NCBI RefSeq assembly: GCF_000445445.1
Contig: NZ_ASXP01000003.1
Coordinates: forward strand, 620,001 to 684,000
Reading direction: 5' to 3'
From: Sporomusa ovata DSM 2662
GTDB taxonomy: Bacteria > Bacillota > Negativicutes > Sporomusales > Sporomusaceae
Length of the DNA: 64,000 bases
Part shown: positions 1 to 7,435 of the stretch, in pieces
Layout: the number at the start of each line of letters is the position of its first letter
How positions within the stretch are numbered: position 1 is the first letter of the stretch
The notes under the pieces: generated by a model
What the model was told of the DNA's origin: nothing
Database searches by the model: none
The model's input: the letters and a program-made list of their open reading frames with translations, nothing else
Translations under genes and position numbers: made by a program

Positions 1-270
1 CAATCCGACCCAGGGCCCTGCCAGCAAGCCGGCCGCCAGCGAACCTAAGCTGCGGGTACTGATAAAACCACCGTTAATCGGAATATTCTTGTACGCCCCG
101 TAAAGCGAAAAAATACTGAATATAGCGATGAGGATCAGGGAGCCTTTTATAGTGCGCCTGTCTACTAACAACCGGCTCAGGCTGGTTCTGGTCAACAGAT
201 ACGCCAGCACCACCATGACACAAGTCGTCTCAAGTAGTTGAATACTGCTCTCTATGCCTGATTGCACCAC
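1..270 (-). CDS. LytS-type 5TM sensor histidine kinase, N-terminus only (partial)
   Basis: Reading the minus strand from a GTG at 270 (or the adjacent GTG at 267) gives 90 codons with no stop up to the window edge. The product is hydrophobic: a first membrane segment (VMVVLAYLLTR), a second (SLILIAIFSIFSLYGAY), and then the pattern STRSLGSLAAGLLAGPWVG. This matches the conserved NxRxxGxxxAGLxGGPxVG stretch of the 5TMR-LYT domain of LytS/YhcK-type sensors. An AGG lies about 7 bases upstream of the first GTG. The kinase or output domain is outside the window, so a GGDEF output (YhcK type) cannot be excluded. The IS607 element ends only about 20 bp upstream of the start, so native promoter sequence may have been displaced. 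Confidence 0.7.
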   Translation of the reverse strand, partial: MVQSGIESSIQLLETTCVMVVLAYLLTRTSLSRLLVDRRTIKGSLILIAIFSIFSLYGAYKNIPINGGFISTRSLGSLAAGLLAGPWVGL

Positions 271-303
271 ACTACCTGCTACTTAAAACATAGACAAATA
301 TAT

Positions 304-430
304 CCATGTTAAGAAAATTACTGTTTCATCGTGTCCGGTTTTGCCAAAGCTACCACCGTTTATATAACACTCCGCAGCCGTAAATTCCCGACTAGCCATC
401 GGTACACATATACAATAGCTTGACTATGCT
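304..430 (-). ncRNA. Candidate TnpB guide RNA (reRNA/omega RNA) at the 3' end of tnpB
   Basis: The 120 bp between the tnpB stop and the element end hold a GC-richer block on the minus strand (ACCGATGGCTAGTCGGGAA, then ACGGTGGTAGC, then CCGGACACGATGAAACAG). Noncoding blocks of this kind lie beyond tnpB in IS605/IS607 elements and form the RNA that TnpB binds. The assignment rests on position and resemblance only; the guide would start at the element boundary near 291-304. Confidence 0.45.
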
Positions 431-1583
431 ATCTTGTATATTTTGGCATTCGCAAGATTTATACTAGCATTCAAATCGCGGTCTATTACTAAGCCGCACT
501 CTTGGCAAGTGTAAGTCCTGTCAGCAAGTTTTAGGTCTTTCTTGATATTTCCGCAGCACGAACAGGTTTTGGATGATGGATAAAATCTATCAACCACCCT
601 TAATTCAATGCCGTTATCTTTGCACTTACACTCTAGTTTTTGCTTGAAGCAATAGAACCTTTGTTCCGCTACTGCTTTTGCTAAATGCCTATTCTTCATC
701 ATGCCACTACTATTCAAATCCTCAATAGTGATATGAGATGGCTTGGTTTTCGCTATCTCATTAACTACTTTATTGGTGTAATCATTACGGATATTAGTTA
801 GCTTATAATGAATGGCTTGTATTTTCTTAACTTGTTTTGCTATGTTTGCAGAGTAAGTAGCAGTTTTTTCACCTCTTTTCTTTTTATGTTCATACTTTCT
901 CGATAAGCGTCTTTGCTCACGCTTTAACTTCCGTTTGAGTTTACGAACAGAATTTGTCTTATTGATATTCTTGAATACCTTGTTATTGCTTATTGTTGCT
1001 AATGTCTTAATCCCTAGGTCAATGCCAATACCGTTAGTCGGTTCAATATCTTCTTTTGGCTTTTCATTACTATCAATCAGAACAGCTACAAAATATCTTC
1101 CTGCTTGCATGGATGCCGTTCCACTTTTAACTACTGCATTTGTAGGTATATAGCCTTTTTCTTTGAGTTGAACAAAGCCAATCGTAGGTATTTTTACTCT
1201 ATGCCGTTCAACCGTCCAATCAGTTGTATTGTTTTTAGGGAAATAGGCTTTAACATCTTGGTTTTTCTTTTTCTTAAATCTAGGAAATTTGCTTTCACCT
1301 TTAAAGAATCGCTTAAATGCCTGTTCACCGTTCATTATTGCCTGTTTAACAGCTTTAGATGATACGCTTTTAATCCACTGATATTCTGGATTATTCGGCA
1401 AATATTCGTTGTTCAGCCACTTGGAGAAATCCATACCAGACACAAACCGCTTTTCTTGCTCATATATCTCTTTGTTGTGTGCAATGTAAAGGTTATAGAC
1501 ATATCGGCAAGTACCAATAGTTTGACGGATTTTAGTTTTTGCTCTGCCGTAGGATTTAGTTCAGTCTTATAGGCTCTTAGCAT
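424..1583 (-). pseudogene. tnpB: RNA-guided endonuclease TnpB (OrfB), one-base frameshift near the N-terminus
   Basis: TnpB is the RNA-guided RuvC nuclease of IS605/IS607 elements. The open frame 424-1443 (339 aa) holds the RuvC parts: GIGIDLGIKTLA, ITIEDLNSSG, a CxxC...CxxC zinc ribbon and the final DRDLNAS, so the catalytic D, E and D are present. The family N-terminus (MLRAYKTELNPTAEQK) starts at ATG 1583, overlapping the tnpA stop, but in another frame. The frames join at an A5 tract (1536-1540): one extra A would restore a continuous family-like sequence (TKIRQTIGTCRYVYNLYI and onward). This may be a mutation, a homopolymer sequencing error, or -1 slippage at CAAAAAC. Without the N-terminus the protein is probably inactive. 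Confidence 0.85.
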
Positions 1584-2191
1584 AAATCATTGTCTTCTTT
1601 CAATTTTTTTATACTTTCTGAGGCCATAAATTCTGCAAGAAAAACATGAGTTATGCTAATTAAGTCCTGAACTAATTCCTGTTCTGGTGATAATTTTTCA
1701 TTATTTACTACAACAAGTTCAACTCCGTATGATTTCAAAAATTCATCAACCCAACTATAGCCAAATCGAATAAATCTATCTTTGTGTGCAACCAATATTT
1801 GCTTTACTTCCCTATTTCTACACATTGCAAGAAGGTCATTCCATTTTTTGCGTTTATAATTCAACCCGCTGCCAATGTCCTCTAAAACTTCATCTACTAT
1901 AATCCCTTTAGTATTAGCATATTGTTTCAAAAACTCAATCTGATTAACCAAATCGTCTTTTTGCCCATGATTAGACACTCTAGTATATATAACTACTTTT
2001 CTTTTATTTTCTTCCTGTTTAGAAGAATGACCAATATACGCTACATATTGAGTATGCGTATAATACCTCCTGTTTGTTGGTGAACGAAAAGCGGTTAAAA
2101 TACCTTCGTTATCCCATCGTTGCAAAGTTCTTACTGAAACATTAATAAGTTTCGCAAACTCATTAGGCTTGTATTGTTTATCCATATCCAT
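1577..2191 (-). CDS. tnpA: IS607-family serine recombinase TnpA
   Basis: 204 aa, the full size for the family. Residues 1-55 form a MerR-like helix-turn-helix (NEFAKLINVSVRTLQRWDNEG), which in IS607 transposases precedes the catalytic domain. The serine recombinase domain begins near residue 65 with VIYTRVSNHGQ, which carries the nucleophilic serine, and continues with the resolvase-like IVAHKDRFIRFG region. It would cut and rejoin the element through a circular intermediate. The stop overlaps the ATG of tnpB by a few bases, so the two are translationally coupled. The gene looks intact. Confidence 0.92.
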   Translation of the reverse strand: MDMDKQYKPNEFAKLINVSVRTLQRWDNEGILTAFRSPTNRRYYTHTQYVAYIGHSSKQEENKRKVVIYTRVSNHGQKDDLVNQIEFLKQYANTKGIIVDEVLEDIGSGLNYKRKKWNDLLAMCRNREVKQILVAHKDRFIRFGYSWVDEFLKSYGVELVVVNNEKLSPEQELVQDLISITHVFLAEFMASESIKKLKEDNDLC

Positions 2192-2376
2192 ATTATGACA
2201 TTATTAGATATATTTGTCTATATTTTTATTAACTGTTCACATCCTCCTGCTTGAATACAATAATGGCCAGCATATTCCATTTTGCACATAAACGTTCTCC
2301 CAGTCAACCATAAACTTTAACACGTATTTCCATTATATCACCCTGTCAAAATCAAAACCTTAAGATTTCTTAAAAA

Positions 2377-2394
2377 ATTACTCCAAATTTACTC
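2377..2394 (+). promoter_or_regulatory. Possible response-regulator direct repeat upstream of the two-component operon
   Basis: Two heptamers, attactc (2377-2383) and tttactc (2388-2394), are repeated with an 11-bp period. This spacing is typical of OmpR/PhoB-family tandem binding sites. They lie about 75 bp before the regulator start and could be an autoregulatory site. This is inference from spacing only. Confidence 0.25.
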
Positions 2395-2466
2395 ATCTTA
2401 TGTAATAAATTGGGAGGATTATTTTTCTTTACGCAGAAATCACTACTAATCAAGGAGGTGTAAGGC

Positions 2467-3186
2467 TTGACCTTAGCCAACATCCTAGTTGTAGATGATG
2501 AAACAGAAATCATTGATATTATTGAATTATACCTAAATAAAGCAGGCTATCAGGTTTTCCGGGCAACCACTGGTGAAATGGCCATTCGTTTAACTGCCGA
2601 CAAACACCCAGACCTGATCGTCCTGGATATCGTTCTGCCAGATATAAGCGGATTCCAGGTCACTGCCAGACTTGCCGACCTTGGCTTGAGTGATATCCCG
2701 GTGATATTTCTTAGCTGCCGGAACGAAGAGGAAACCATTGTACAAGGCTTACACCTTGGTGATGATTATGTGACCAAACCTTTCAGTCCGAGTGAACTTA
2801 CAGCGCGGGTAGAAGCCCGCTTACGTCGTAAACGGGCAACTGTCAACCCTTCTGTTGCTGCGGAAAATCAGCAGCAGCTGTGTTTTGCCGATCTAGTGAT
2901 TGACCTGCCGGCTCATAGCGTCCGGATTCGAAATACAGAAGTACCCCTTTCCACTACCGAGTTTAAGCTATTATGCCTGCTTGTACAAAACCGGCACCGG
3001 GTTTTCAGCTCTGAACAGCTTTATGAGCTGGTCTGGCATACACAAGGGTTAGATGATGTCCGGACAGTAATGGTTCATATCAGCAACCTGCGTAGAAAAT
3101 TAGAGATATTTCCTGATAGTAGAGAGTATATTCTTACCGTACGCGGTGCCGGGTACCGCTTTAACCATGCTTTATCAGAAAGCTAA
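2467..3186 (+). CDS. OmpR/PhoB-family DNA-binding response regulator
   Basis: 239 aa. The receiver domain (1-120) has the acidic pair D10-D11, the phosphoacceptor D54 in LIVLDIVLPD and the lysine in YVTKPFSP. The C-terminal winged helix (about 138-235) has the OmpR-type TTEFKLLCLL and RTVMVHISNLRRKLE motifs and ends in the usual VRGAGYRF. The start is TTG, fixed by a strong aaggaggtg 7-9 bases upstream. It is the first gene of a three-gene operon with a patatin-like lipase and a histidine kinase, which is its likely partner. The signal sensed is not apparent. Confidence 0.93.
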   Translation: MTLANILVVDDETEIIDIIELYLNKAGYQVFRATTGEMAIRLTADKHPDLIVLDIVLPDISGFQVTARLADLGLSDIPVIFLSCRNEEETIVQGLHLGDDYVTKPFSPSELTARVEARLRRKRATVNPSVAAENQQQLCFADLVIDLPAHSVRIRNTEVPLSTTEFKLLCLLVQNRHRVFSSEQLYELVWHTQGLDDVRTVMVHISNLRRKLEIFPDSREYILTVRGAGYRFNHALSES

Positions 3187-3262
3187 GTTTTTTCTTTATA
3201 AAACCTTTAACCGCAGGACAGCAATAAGAGCTTATAATAAATATTAATGCAGGTGGTGGTTA

Positions 3263-4144
3263 TTGACTATGACAGATCCAAACCAACATTCAGGCCGGAG
3301 CCCTAAAATCGGCGTTGTTTTAGGGGGCGGCGGCTGGCGCGCATTGGCCGCAATCGGTTTATTTGAATTCCTGGACGAAGCCAACCTGCCCATTGATCTA
3401 TTAGTCGGATGTAGTGGCGGCGGAATTATGGCGGCACTACGTGGTGCCGGTTTCACACCAGATGAGATGAAATCCTGTGGACGCGAGTTTTGGAACCCCA
3501 AGCTATTCTCCCGCCTGGACTATCGTACAATCTTAGATATTCTCGGGTTGCCTTTTGGCCAATTTAGTCCTACAGCTGCCATTTTACGGCCTCACAGAAT
3601 GTTATCTGTTTGCCAAAAAATCTTTAAAGAACGGCGCCTGGAAGAGTTTCACCCGCTTACGATATTACAAACAACAGATATTCGTTCCGGACTGGGAATC
3701 GCACTACATCAGGGACAGGCAGCCCAAGCTGTGTATGCTACAACGGCTCAATTTCCTTTCTTACCACCGCTTGCAGTCGATAACCAGCTGCTTGTGGACG
3801 GTTCCTATATTTCTTCACTTCCCGTTATGGAAGCAGTACGGCAAAATATGGATATTATCATTGCCATGTCATTTGACAACCATCCCAAACAAGAGCCAGC
3901 TCACTTTTTTGATCACTATTGGCAATTTATTAACAAAATTCTGACCACTGGTGAACGAAATCAAACAGCTCTCGCAATTTCTCTGCATCATCATGAAATG
4001 ATTTTAATTAATGTTCATTTTGGCTGCACTGCAGAGTTCTTTTCCGCTGAAGGACTGGCGGACATCATTGCAACCGGCCGGGAAGCCGTTCGTTCCCGTA
4101 AAAACGAAATTTTGGGTGCTCTTGAAAGTTTTACTGTCCCTTGA
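3263..4144 (+). CDS. Patatin-like phospholipase family protein
   Basis: 293 aa. The N-terminus carries the patatin signature in order: glycine-rich oxyanion loop VVLGGGGWRALA (residues 18-29), nucleophile elbow GCSGG with Ser51, and the catalytic aspartate in VDGSYISSLPV. This is the Ser/Asp dyad of bacterial acyl hydrolases such as the RssA type. There is no signal peptide, so it should act in the cytoplasm or at the inner face of the membrane. Translation starts at TTG 3263 or ATG 3269, both served by aggtggtgg. It lies between a response regulator and a sensor kinase, which suggests a role in lipid turnover tied to that signalling system. The substrate is unknown. Confidence 0.85.
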   Translation: MTMTDPNQHSGRSPKIGVVLGGGGWRALAAIGLFEFLDEANLPIDLLVGCSGGGIMAALRGAGFTPDEMKSCGREFWNPKLFSRLDYRTILDILGLPFGQFSPTAAILRPHRMLSVCQKIFKERRLEEFHPLTILQTTDIRSGLGIALHQGQAAQAVYATTAQFPFLPPLAVDNQLLVDGSYISSLPVMEAVRQNMDIIIAMSFDNHPKQEPAHFFDHYWQFINKILTTGERNQTALAISLHHHEMILINVHFGCTAEFFSAEGLADIIATGREAVRSRKNEILGALESFTVP

Positions 4145-4207
4145 TGATCAAACAACAACTTCTCTTTCCATCCCTGTAGGTAAATTCGAGTGTGGTGGTG
4201 ATTAATC

Positions 4208-5383
4208 ATGATCGAAGCAATCACAGCTTCACAGTTTGTGTTTGGTGCTATTGCTATTACTGCGCTGGTGATACTAGGCATTTGGAGCATTTGGACAGGC
4301 TATTATTGGCTTACAGCCTTTATGGCCGGCATTCTTATCACCGGACTATTCTTTACCCGGATACTGTACAATCTGGCCAGACACCTGTATACCGGAGTCA
4401 TAGAATCCAGCAAAGGCACGCTTGCGTTTTCCTTTCCCTATAAATCACATGCTCAGCAAAAATCTGCCAGGCTTCGTCAGGTAACCGCTGCTCACAATTC
4501 CTCCTCATCCCGGCAGGATGCTAAAAAAATCCAGGCGTTAGAAACCATGCTCAAGGAACATGATCTACTCAACGAGCATCTGCAGGATATTAATTCGCAA
4601 TTAGAAATGGTAGTCACTGAACGCACAGCAGCCCTGGAACGCAGCCATGCCGCCCGCCGCAACTTAATTGCCAATATCTCCCACGACTTACGGACTCCTA
4701 TTACACTCATTCAGGGTTATACGGAAACATTGCTTGATGGAATAGCTTCTACGCCCGAAGATCAGCTAAAATACTTAAATCTGATCCATGCCCGCGTACT
4801 CAGACTTAACCGGCTAATACAAGAACTGTTTGACCTCAACCAGCTTGAGTCAGGTCAACTTTCACTCCGGATTCAGCCGATTTCGGCAACCAGTCTTGCC
4901 AAGAGTATCTATGAAAAATATGAGACAGATACCCAAAATGCCAATCTGTCAGTCAAATTTATTTCACCCGACTCAGAACCTCAGTTATACCCTAAAGACG
5001 ATACCATTTATGCTGATCCTGATCGAATTGAACGGGTATTTTCAAATCTGCTGACCAATTCGATCCGCCACACCATGCCTGGTGGAACAATTTATATTGG
5101 AGTTCGCTTTCGCCGCTTACCAGACGCCCCTGAAAAAACTGCTGCTTTATTTTTTGTCCAGGATACCGGCGACGGCATTGCCGAAGAAGATCTGCCGTTT
5201 GTTTTTAACCGCTATTACCAAAGTCCTCATCGCGATAGCAGCAAACACAGTGGCTCCGGATTAGGCCTGGCCATAGCCAAAGAGATTGTAACTGCTCACA
5301 ATGGCCAAATCTGGGTTGAAAGTCAGCTTCACCAAGGAACTACCTTTACATTTTCTCTCCCGCTTGCGGCTCCATCAATTTAA
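4208..5383 (+). CDS. Membrane sensor histidine kinase
   Basis: 391 aa. Two membrane helices (about 9-29 and 33-52) enclose almost no external loop, so sensing is probably intramembrane or cytoplasmic. A charged coiled-coil (about 105-150) leads to the HisKA domain with H159 in NISHDLRTPITLIQGY. The HATPase domain follows, with an N-box near residue 280 (RVFSNLLTNSIRHT), DTGDGIAEED and GSGLGLAIAK. It starts at ATG 4208 behind gtggtggtg and is the third gene of the regulator-patatin-kinase operon. All motifs needed for autophosphorylation are present. Confidence 0.93.
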   Translation: MIEAITASQFVFGAIAITALVILGIWSIWTGYYWLTAFMAGILITGLFFTRILYNLARHLYTGVIESSKGTLAFSFPYKSHAQQKSARLRQVTAAHNSSSSRQDAKKIQALETMLKEHDLLNEHLQDINSQLEMVVTERTAALERSHAARRNLIANISHDLRTPITLIQGYTETLLDGIASTPEDQLKYLNLIHARVLRLNRLIQELFDLNQLESGQLSLRIQPISATSLAKSIYEKYETDTQNANLSVKFISPDSEPQLYPKDDTIYADPDRIERVFSNLLTNSIRHTMPGGTIYIGVRFRRLPDAPEKTAALFFVQDTGDGIAEEDLPFVFNRYYQSPHRDSSKHSGSGLGLAIAKEIVTAHNGQIWVESQLHQGTTFTFSLPLAAPSI

Positions 5384-5390
5384 TAAAAAT

Positions 5391-5437
5391 AAAACCTGCT
5401 AAACCCTGGGTTGAAGGCTTAGCAGGTTTTATTTTTT
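5391..5437. terminator. Bidirectional intrinsic terminator
   Basis: The stem aaaacctgctaa (5391-5402) pairs with ttagcaggtttt (5419-5430) and is followed by attttttg. A/T runs flank both sides, so it can end the kinase operon on the plus strand and the STAS gene on the minus strand. Confidence 0.9.
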
Positions 5438-5440
5438 GTC

Positions 5441-5767
5441 CTACAATTCTTTTACCGCTTCTTCCTCCGTATCAAAAATACGGAACAACTGGCTGAACCC
5501 AGCCATATCAAAAACTTCTTTAACCTGAGGTTTTAGCGAACATAGAACTATTTTACCGCCCGACTTTTGCATAATTTTCAGCATCTGCAAAAATACCCGG
5601 AGACCGGCACTGGAAATATAATCATTTTGCGAGAAATCGCATACAATTCGTTTACTTCCCCCACTCACTAAATCGTTTAGTTTGGCCTCCACTTCCTTTG
5701 CAGTTTGTGCGTCCACACGGGGTATAATTACCGGTATTTTCACATCGCCTGCTGACTTAATGTCCAT
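5441..5767 (-). CDS. STAS-domain protein (anti-sigma factor antagonist-like)
   Basis: 108 aa, a single STAS domain of usual size. The sequence around residues 49-57 (DYISSAGLRVF) corresponds to the phosphorylatable serine loop of SpoIIAA/RsbV proteins. Ser53 is the candidate switch residue. Such proteins bind an anti-sigma kinase or act in a partner-switch or transport module. No kinase or sigma gene lies beside it; it is a single gene convergent with the kinase operon. It starts at ATG 5767 behind gaggggatct. Whether it controls a sigma factor is not shown. Confidence 0.85.
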   Translation of the reverse strand: MDIKSAGDVKIPVIIPRVDAQTAKEVEAKLNDLVSGGSKRIVCDFSQNDYISSAGLRVFLQMLKIMQKSGGKIVLCSLKPQVKEVFDMAGFSQLFRIFDTEEEAVKEL

Positions 5768-5906
5768 TTAGATCCCCTCTTCGTATGTAAAATAAGCAAA
5801 ATCGCGCTTTAGCACTCACTATGCCTCTACAGAAATCTTCGACCATTTTCAGAAAATCCCTGCACCAGGAAGCATAAACTTTTCATACTTTAATTTTATT
5901 GGTATA

Positions 5907-5925
5907 ATAGTCACGACGCAACTAT
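5907..5925. promoter_or_regulatory. Palindromic operator, probable MarR-family site (copy 1)
   Basis: atagtcacgacgcaactat: arms ATAGTCAC and GCAACTAT (reverse complement ATAGTTGC) match at 6 of 8 positions around a 3-bp centre. This resembles the TAGTTGC/GCAACTA pattern of several MarR-family operators. The same 19-mer occurs beside the MarR gene at 10469-10487. The regulator assignment is inference. Confidence 0.5.
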
Positions 5926-5964
5926 AATATGGTTATCTTATTTTTTGCCTAATTGTAACCCTGG

Positions 5965-5993
5965 TTGACATTCTTGAGTGCTACTGTTAAAAT
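5965..5993 (+). promoter_or_regulatory. Sigma-A promoter of the cobalamin-riboswitch transcript
   Basis: Consensus -35 TTGACA (5965-5970), a 17-bp spacer and -10 TAAAAT (5988-5993). Transcription would begin near 6000, just before the riboswitch P1 stem. Confidence 0.8.
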
Positions 5994-6016
5994 AATAATA
6001 AATTGCATAAAGCAAG

Positions 6017-6171
6017 GATAGGTGCCTACACAGGCATAATAGAGAAGACCGGTGCAATACCGGCGCGGTCACGCCACTGTAATGGGGAGCGAACTCAAAA
6101 AATACCACTGGAATGAATGTTCTGGGAAGGTTTGAGTAAGCAAAGAGCCAAAGCCAGGAGAACTGCCTATC
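6017..6171 (+). ncRNA. Cobalamin (adenosylcobalamin-class) riboswitch
   Basis: The closing stem GATAGG (6017-6022) pairs with CCTATC (6166-6171). Inside are the core elements in order: ggtgcctacacagg, accggtgcaataccggcgcggtc, cgccactgtaatggggagc and the B12 box aagccaggagaactgcct. This is a complete cobalamin aptamer. It is followed by a terminator hairpin, implying repression of the downstream methyltransferase/TonB/ECF genes when corrinoid is plentiful. Confidence 0.93.
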
Positions 6172-6280
6172 TGATAATCACCGTTTTGACCTACGAGCGA
6201 TAGGAAGGGGATTGACATGTGTTTTTGTTATATTCCCCGGCTTGCAACCCCAAGTCGGCTTTTCTTTATCCACGCATGCC

Positions 6281-6321
6281 AAGTTGTCGGTCAGCTTTAA
6301 CGGACCGGCAACTTTTTTTGT
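6281..6321 (+). terminator. Riboswitch-controlled intrinsic terminator
   Basis: A 12-bp stem (aagttgtcggtc 6281-6292 with gaccggcaactt 6303-6314, one G-U pair) is followed by seven T. It lies between the cobalamin aptamer and the first gene and is the likely expression platform. Confidence 0.85.
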
Positions 6322-6383
6322 TCTTTTTGTATACTTGGCATACAAAAACACATCAGACCAATTATTTTAAAGGAGGCATAAAC

Positions 6384-7391
6384 ATGGATTTTCCTGAGTA
6401 CAGCCCCACGATCTTTTACCGTTTGATTCAGCAACACAAAGAGGCGCAGTTACTGCTGGCGGCAATTCGTTTGGAGGTATGTTCCTATCTGCAAAAGCCA
6501 TCATCAGCCAGTGAAATTGCACAACACACCCAGTGTGACCCACAAAACATGGACTTTTTTTTAACAGCATTAAGTTCAATCGGCCTGTTAAAAAAGGAAC
6601 ACAATCTTTTCAGAAACTCGCCGGAAGCACAATTATATCTTGATAAAAACAGTTCTTTATACCTAGGCGAATATTTTCTCTTTTGGGAAAAAAAGACCAG
6701 CTTGGAGCAAGTCGAGGAATTAGTGCGTCACGGTGCTGCTGCACCCTGTCAACAGGATCAAGGACATGCCTTTTATAATTTCCGGGAATTAGCCCGCCTA
6801 TCGGCAACAGAAATTCTTACCGGACGGGTCCAGTCATTTCTTAAATCCGCACAGAATATTTTTCCCAAATCGACACCCCTTCACCTTCTTGATTTGGGTG
6901 GCGGATCGGGGCGGATGGCGCTAGAGTTCGGCAAAGAACATCCCCAGGCAACCGGAGTTATCTTTGAACATCCGTCCGTGGCCGATATTCCGGCCGGGCA
7001 CATAGCAGAAGAACACTTAGAAGATCGCTTCTCTATCATCCAAGGAGATTTTACCTGCGACGACATCGGTTGCGGCTATCATCTGCTGATTGTTTCCGGT
7101 GTTCTTGATTTTGGCGGCGACGCTCTGGATGAATTGGTTACAAAAATTTCCGCGGCAGCGCTTTCCGGTGCGTACTTATACCTTGTCAGCCACGACGTAA
7201 GTGATGATTACACAGCTCCTAAGGAGGCCATTGTCGGTTGGCTGTCTAGTCACCTTGCCGGTCTGCGTATTTTAATGCCCAAAAGCCGCATCAAAGCGGC
7301 TTTAACTGCTGCAGGTTTTCAACCATTGAGCATAAACGAGCAAAACGGTGTAATATCCAGACTACAGGGCGAATGGTATCGGCGCGACTGA
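6384..7391 (+). CDS. SAM-dependent methyltransferase, O-methyltransferase (COMT/acetylserotonin) fold
   Basis: 335 aa from ATG 6384, fixed by aaaggaggc eight bases upstream; an open extension to 6219 lies inside the riboswitch leader and is not used. The N-terminal winged-helix dimerisation domain (about 10-90) is of the plant-type O-methyltransferase kind. The SAM domain has motif I DLGGGSGRMALEF near residue 170. It is the first gene after the cobalamin riboswitch and precedes a TonB receptor and an ECF-like membrane protein. This suggests it methylates a corrinoid, a related tetrapyrrole or another metal-chelating cargo. The substrate is not determinable from sequence. A paralogue lies at 13074-14153. 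Confidence 0.82.
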   Translation: MDFPEYSPTIFYRLIQQHKEAQLLLAAIRLEVCSYLQKPSSASEIAQHTQCDPQNMDFFLTALSSIGLLKKEHNLFRNSPEAQLYLDKNSSLYLGEYFLFWEKKTSLEQVEELVRHGAAAPCQQDQGHAFYNFRELARLSATEILTGRVQSFLKSAQNIFPKSTPLHLLDLGGGSGRMALEFGKEHPQATGVIFEHPSVADIPAGHIAEEHLEDRFSIIQGDFTCDDIGCGYHLLIVSGVLDFGGDALDELVTKISAAALSGAYLYLVSHDVSDDYTAPKEAIVGWLSSHLAGLRILMPKSRIKAALTAAGFQPLSINEQNGVISRLQGEWYRRD

Positions 7392-7435
7392 CCAAGGTTG
7401 ATAACATGTACCAAAAAAGAAAAAGGAGAAAAGCA

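Larger units (their letters stand above)
291..2220 (-). mobile_element. IS607-family insertion sequence (tnpA + tnpB)
   Basis: The element carries an IS607-type serine recombinase (tnpA) overlapping a tnpB gene, both on the minus strand. A perfect 14-bp inverted repeat brackets it: tagacaaatatatc at 291-304 and gatatatttgtcta at 2207-2220. IS607 elements are usually described as lacking terminal inverted repeats and target duplications. The ends given here are therefore my inference from this repeat, and true ends may differ by some bases. It sits just upstream of a LytS-type gene. Confidence 0.75.
5884..6050 (+). repeat. Promoter/leader repeat, copy 1 (matches 10446-10616)
   Basis: About 165 bp starting with catactttaatttta and running through the operator, the sigma-A promoter and the first part of the cobalamin riboswitch. 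It recurs with high identity at 10446-10616. Copy 1 continues into an intact riboswitch; copy 2 does not. The two copies make each TonB/methyltransferase module start from the same promoter. Confidence 0.9.

Noticed and set aside
6219..6383. N-terminal extension of the methyltransferase
   Set aside because: It runs through the riboswitch expression platform and its terminator; the strong ribosome-binding site is at 6371-6376 before ATG 6384.
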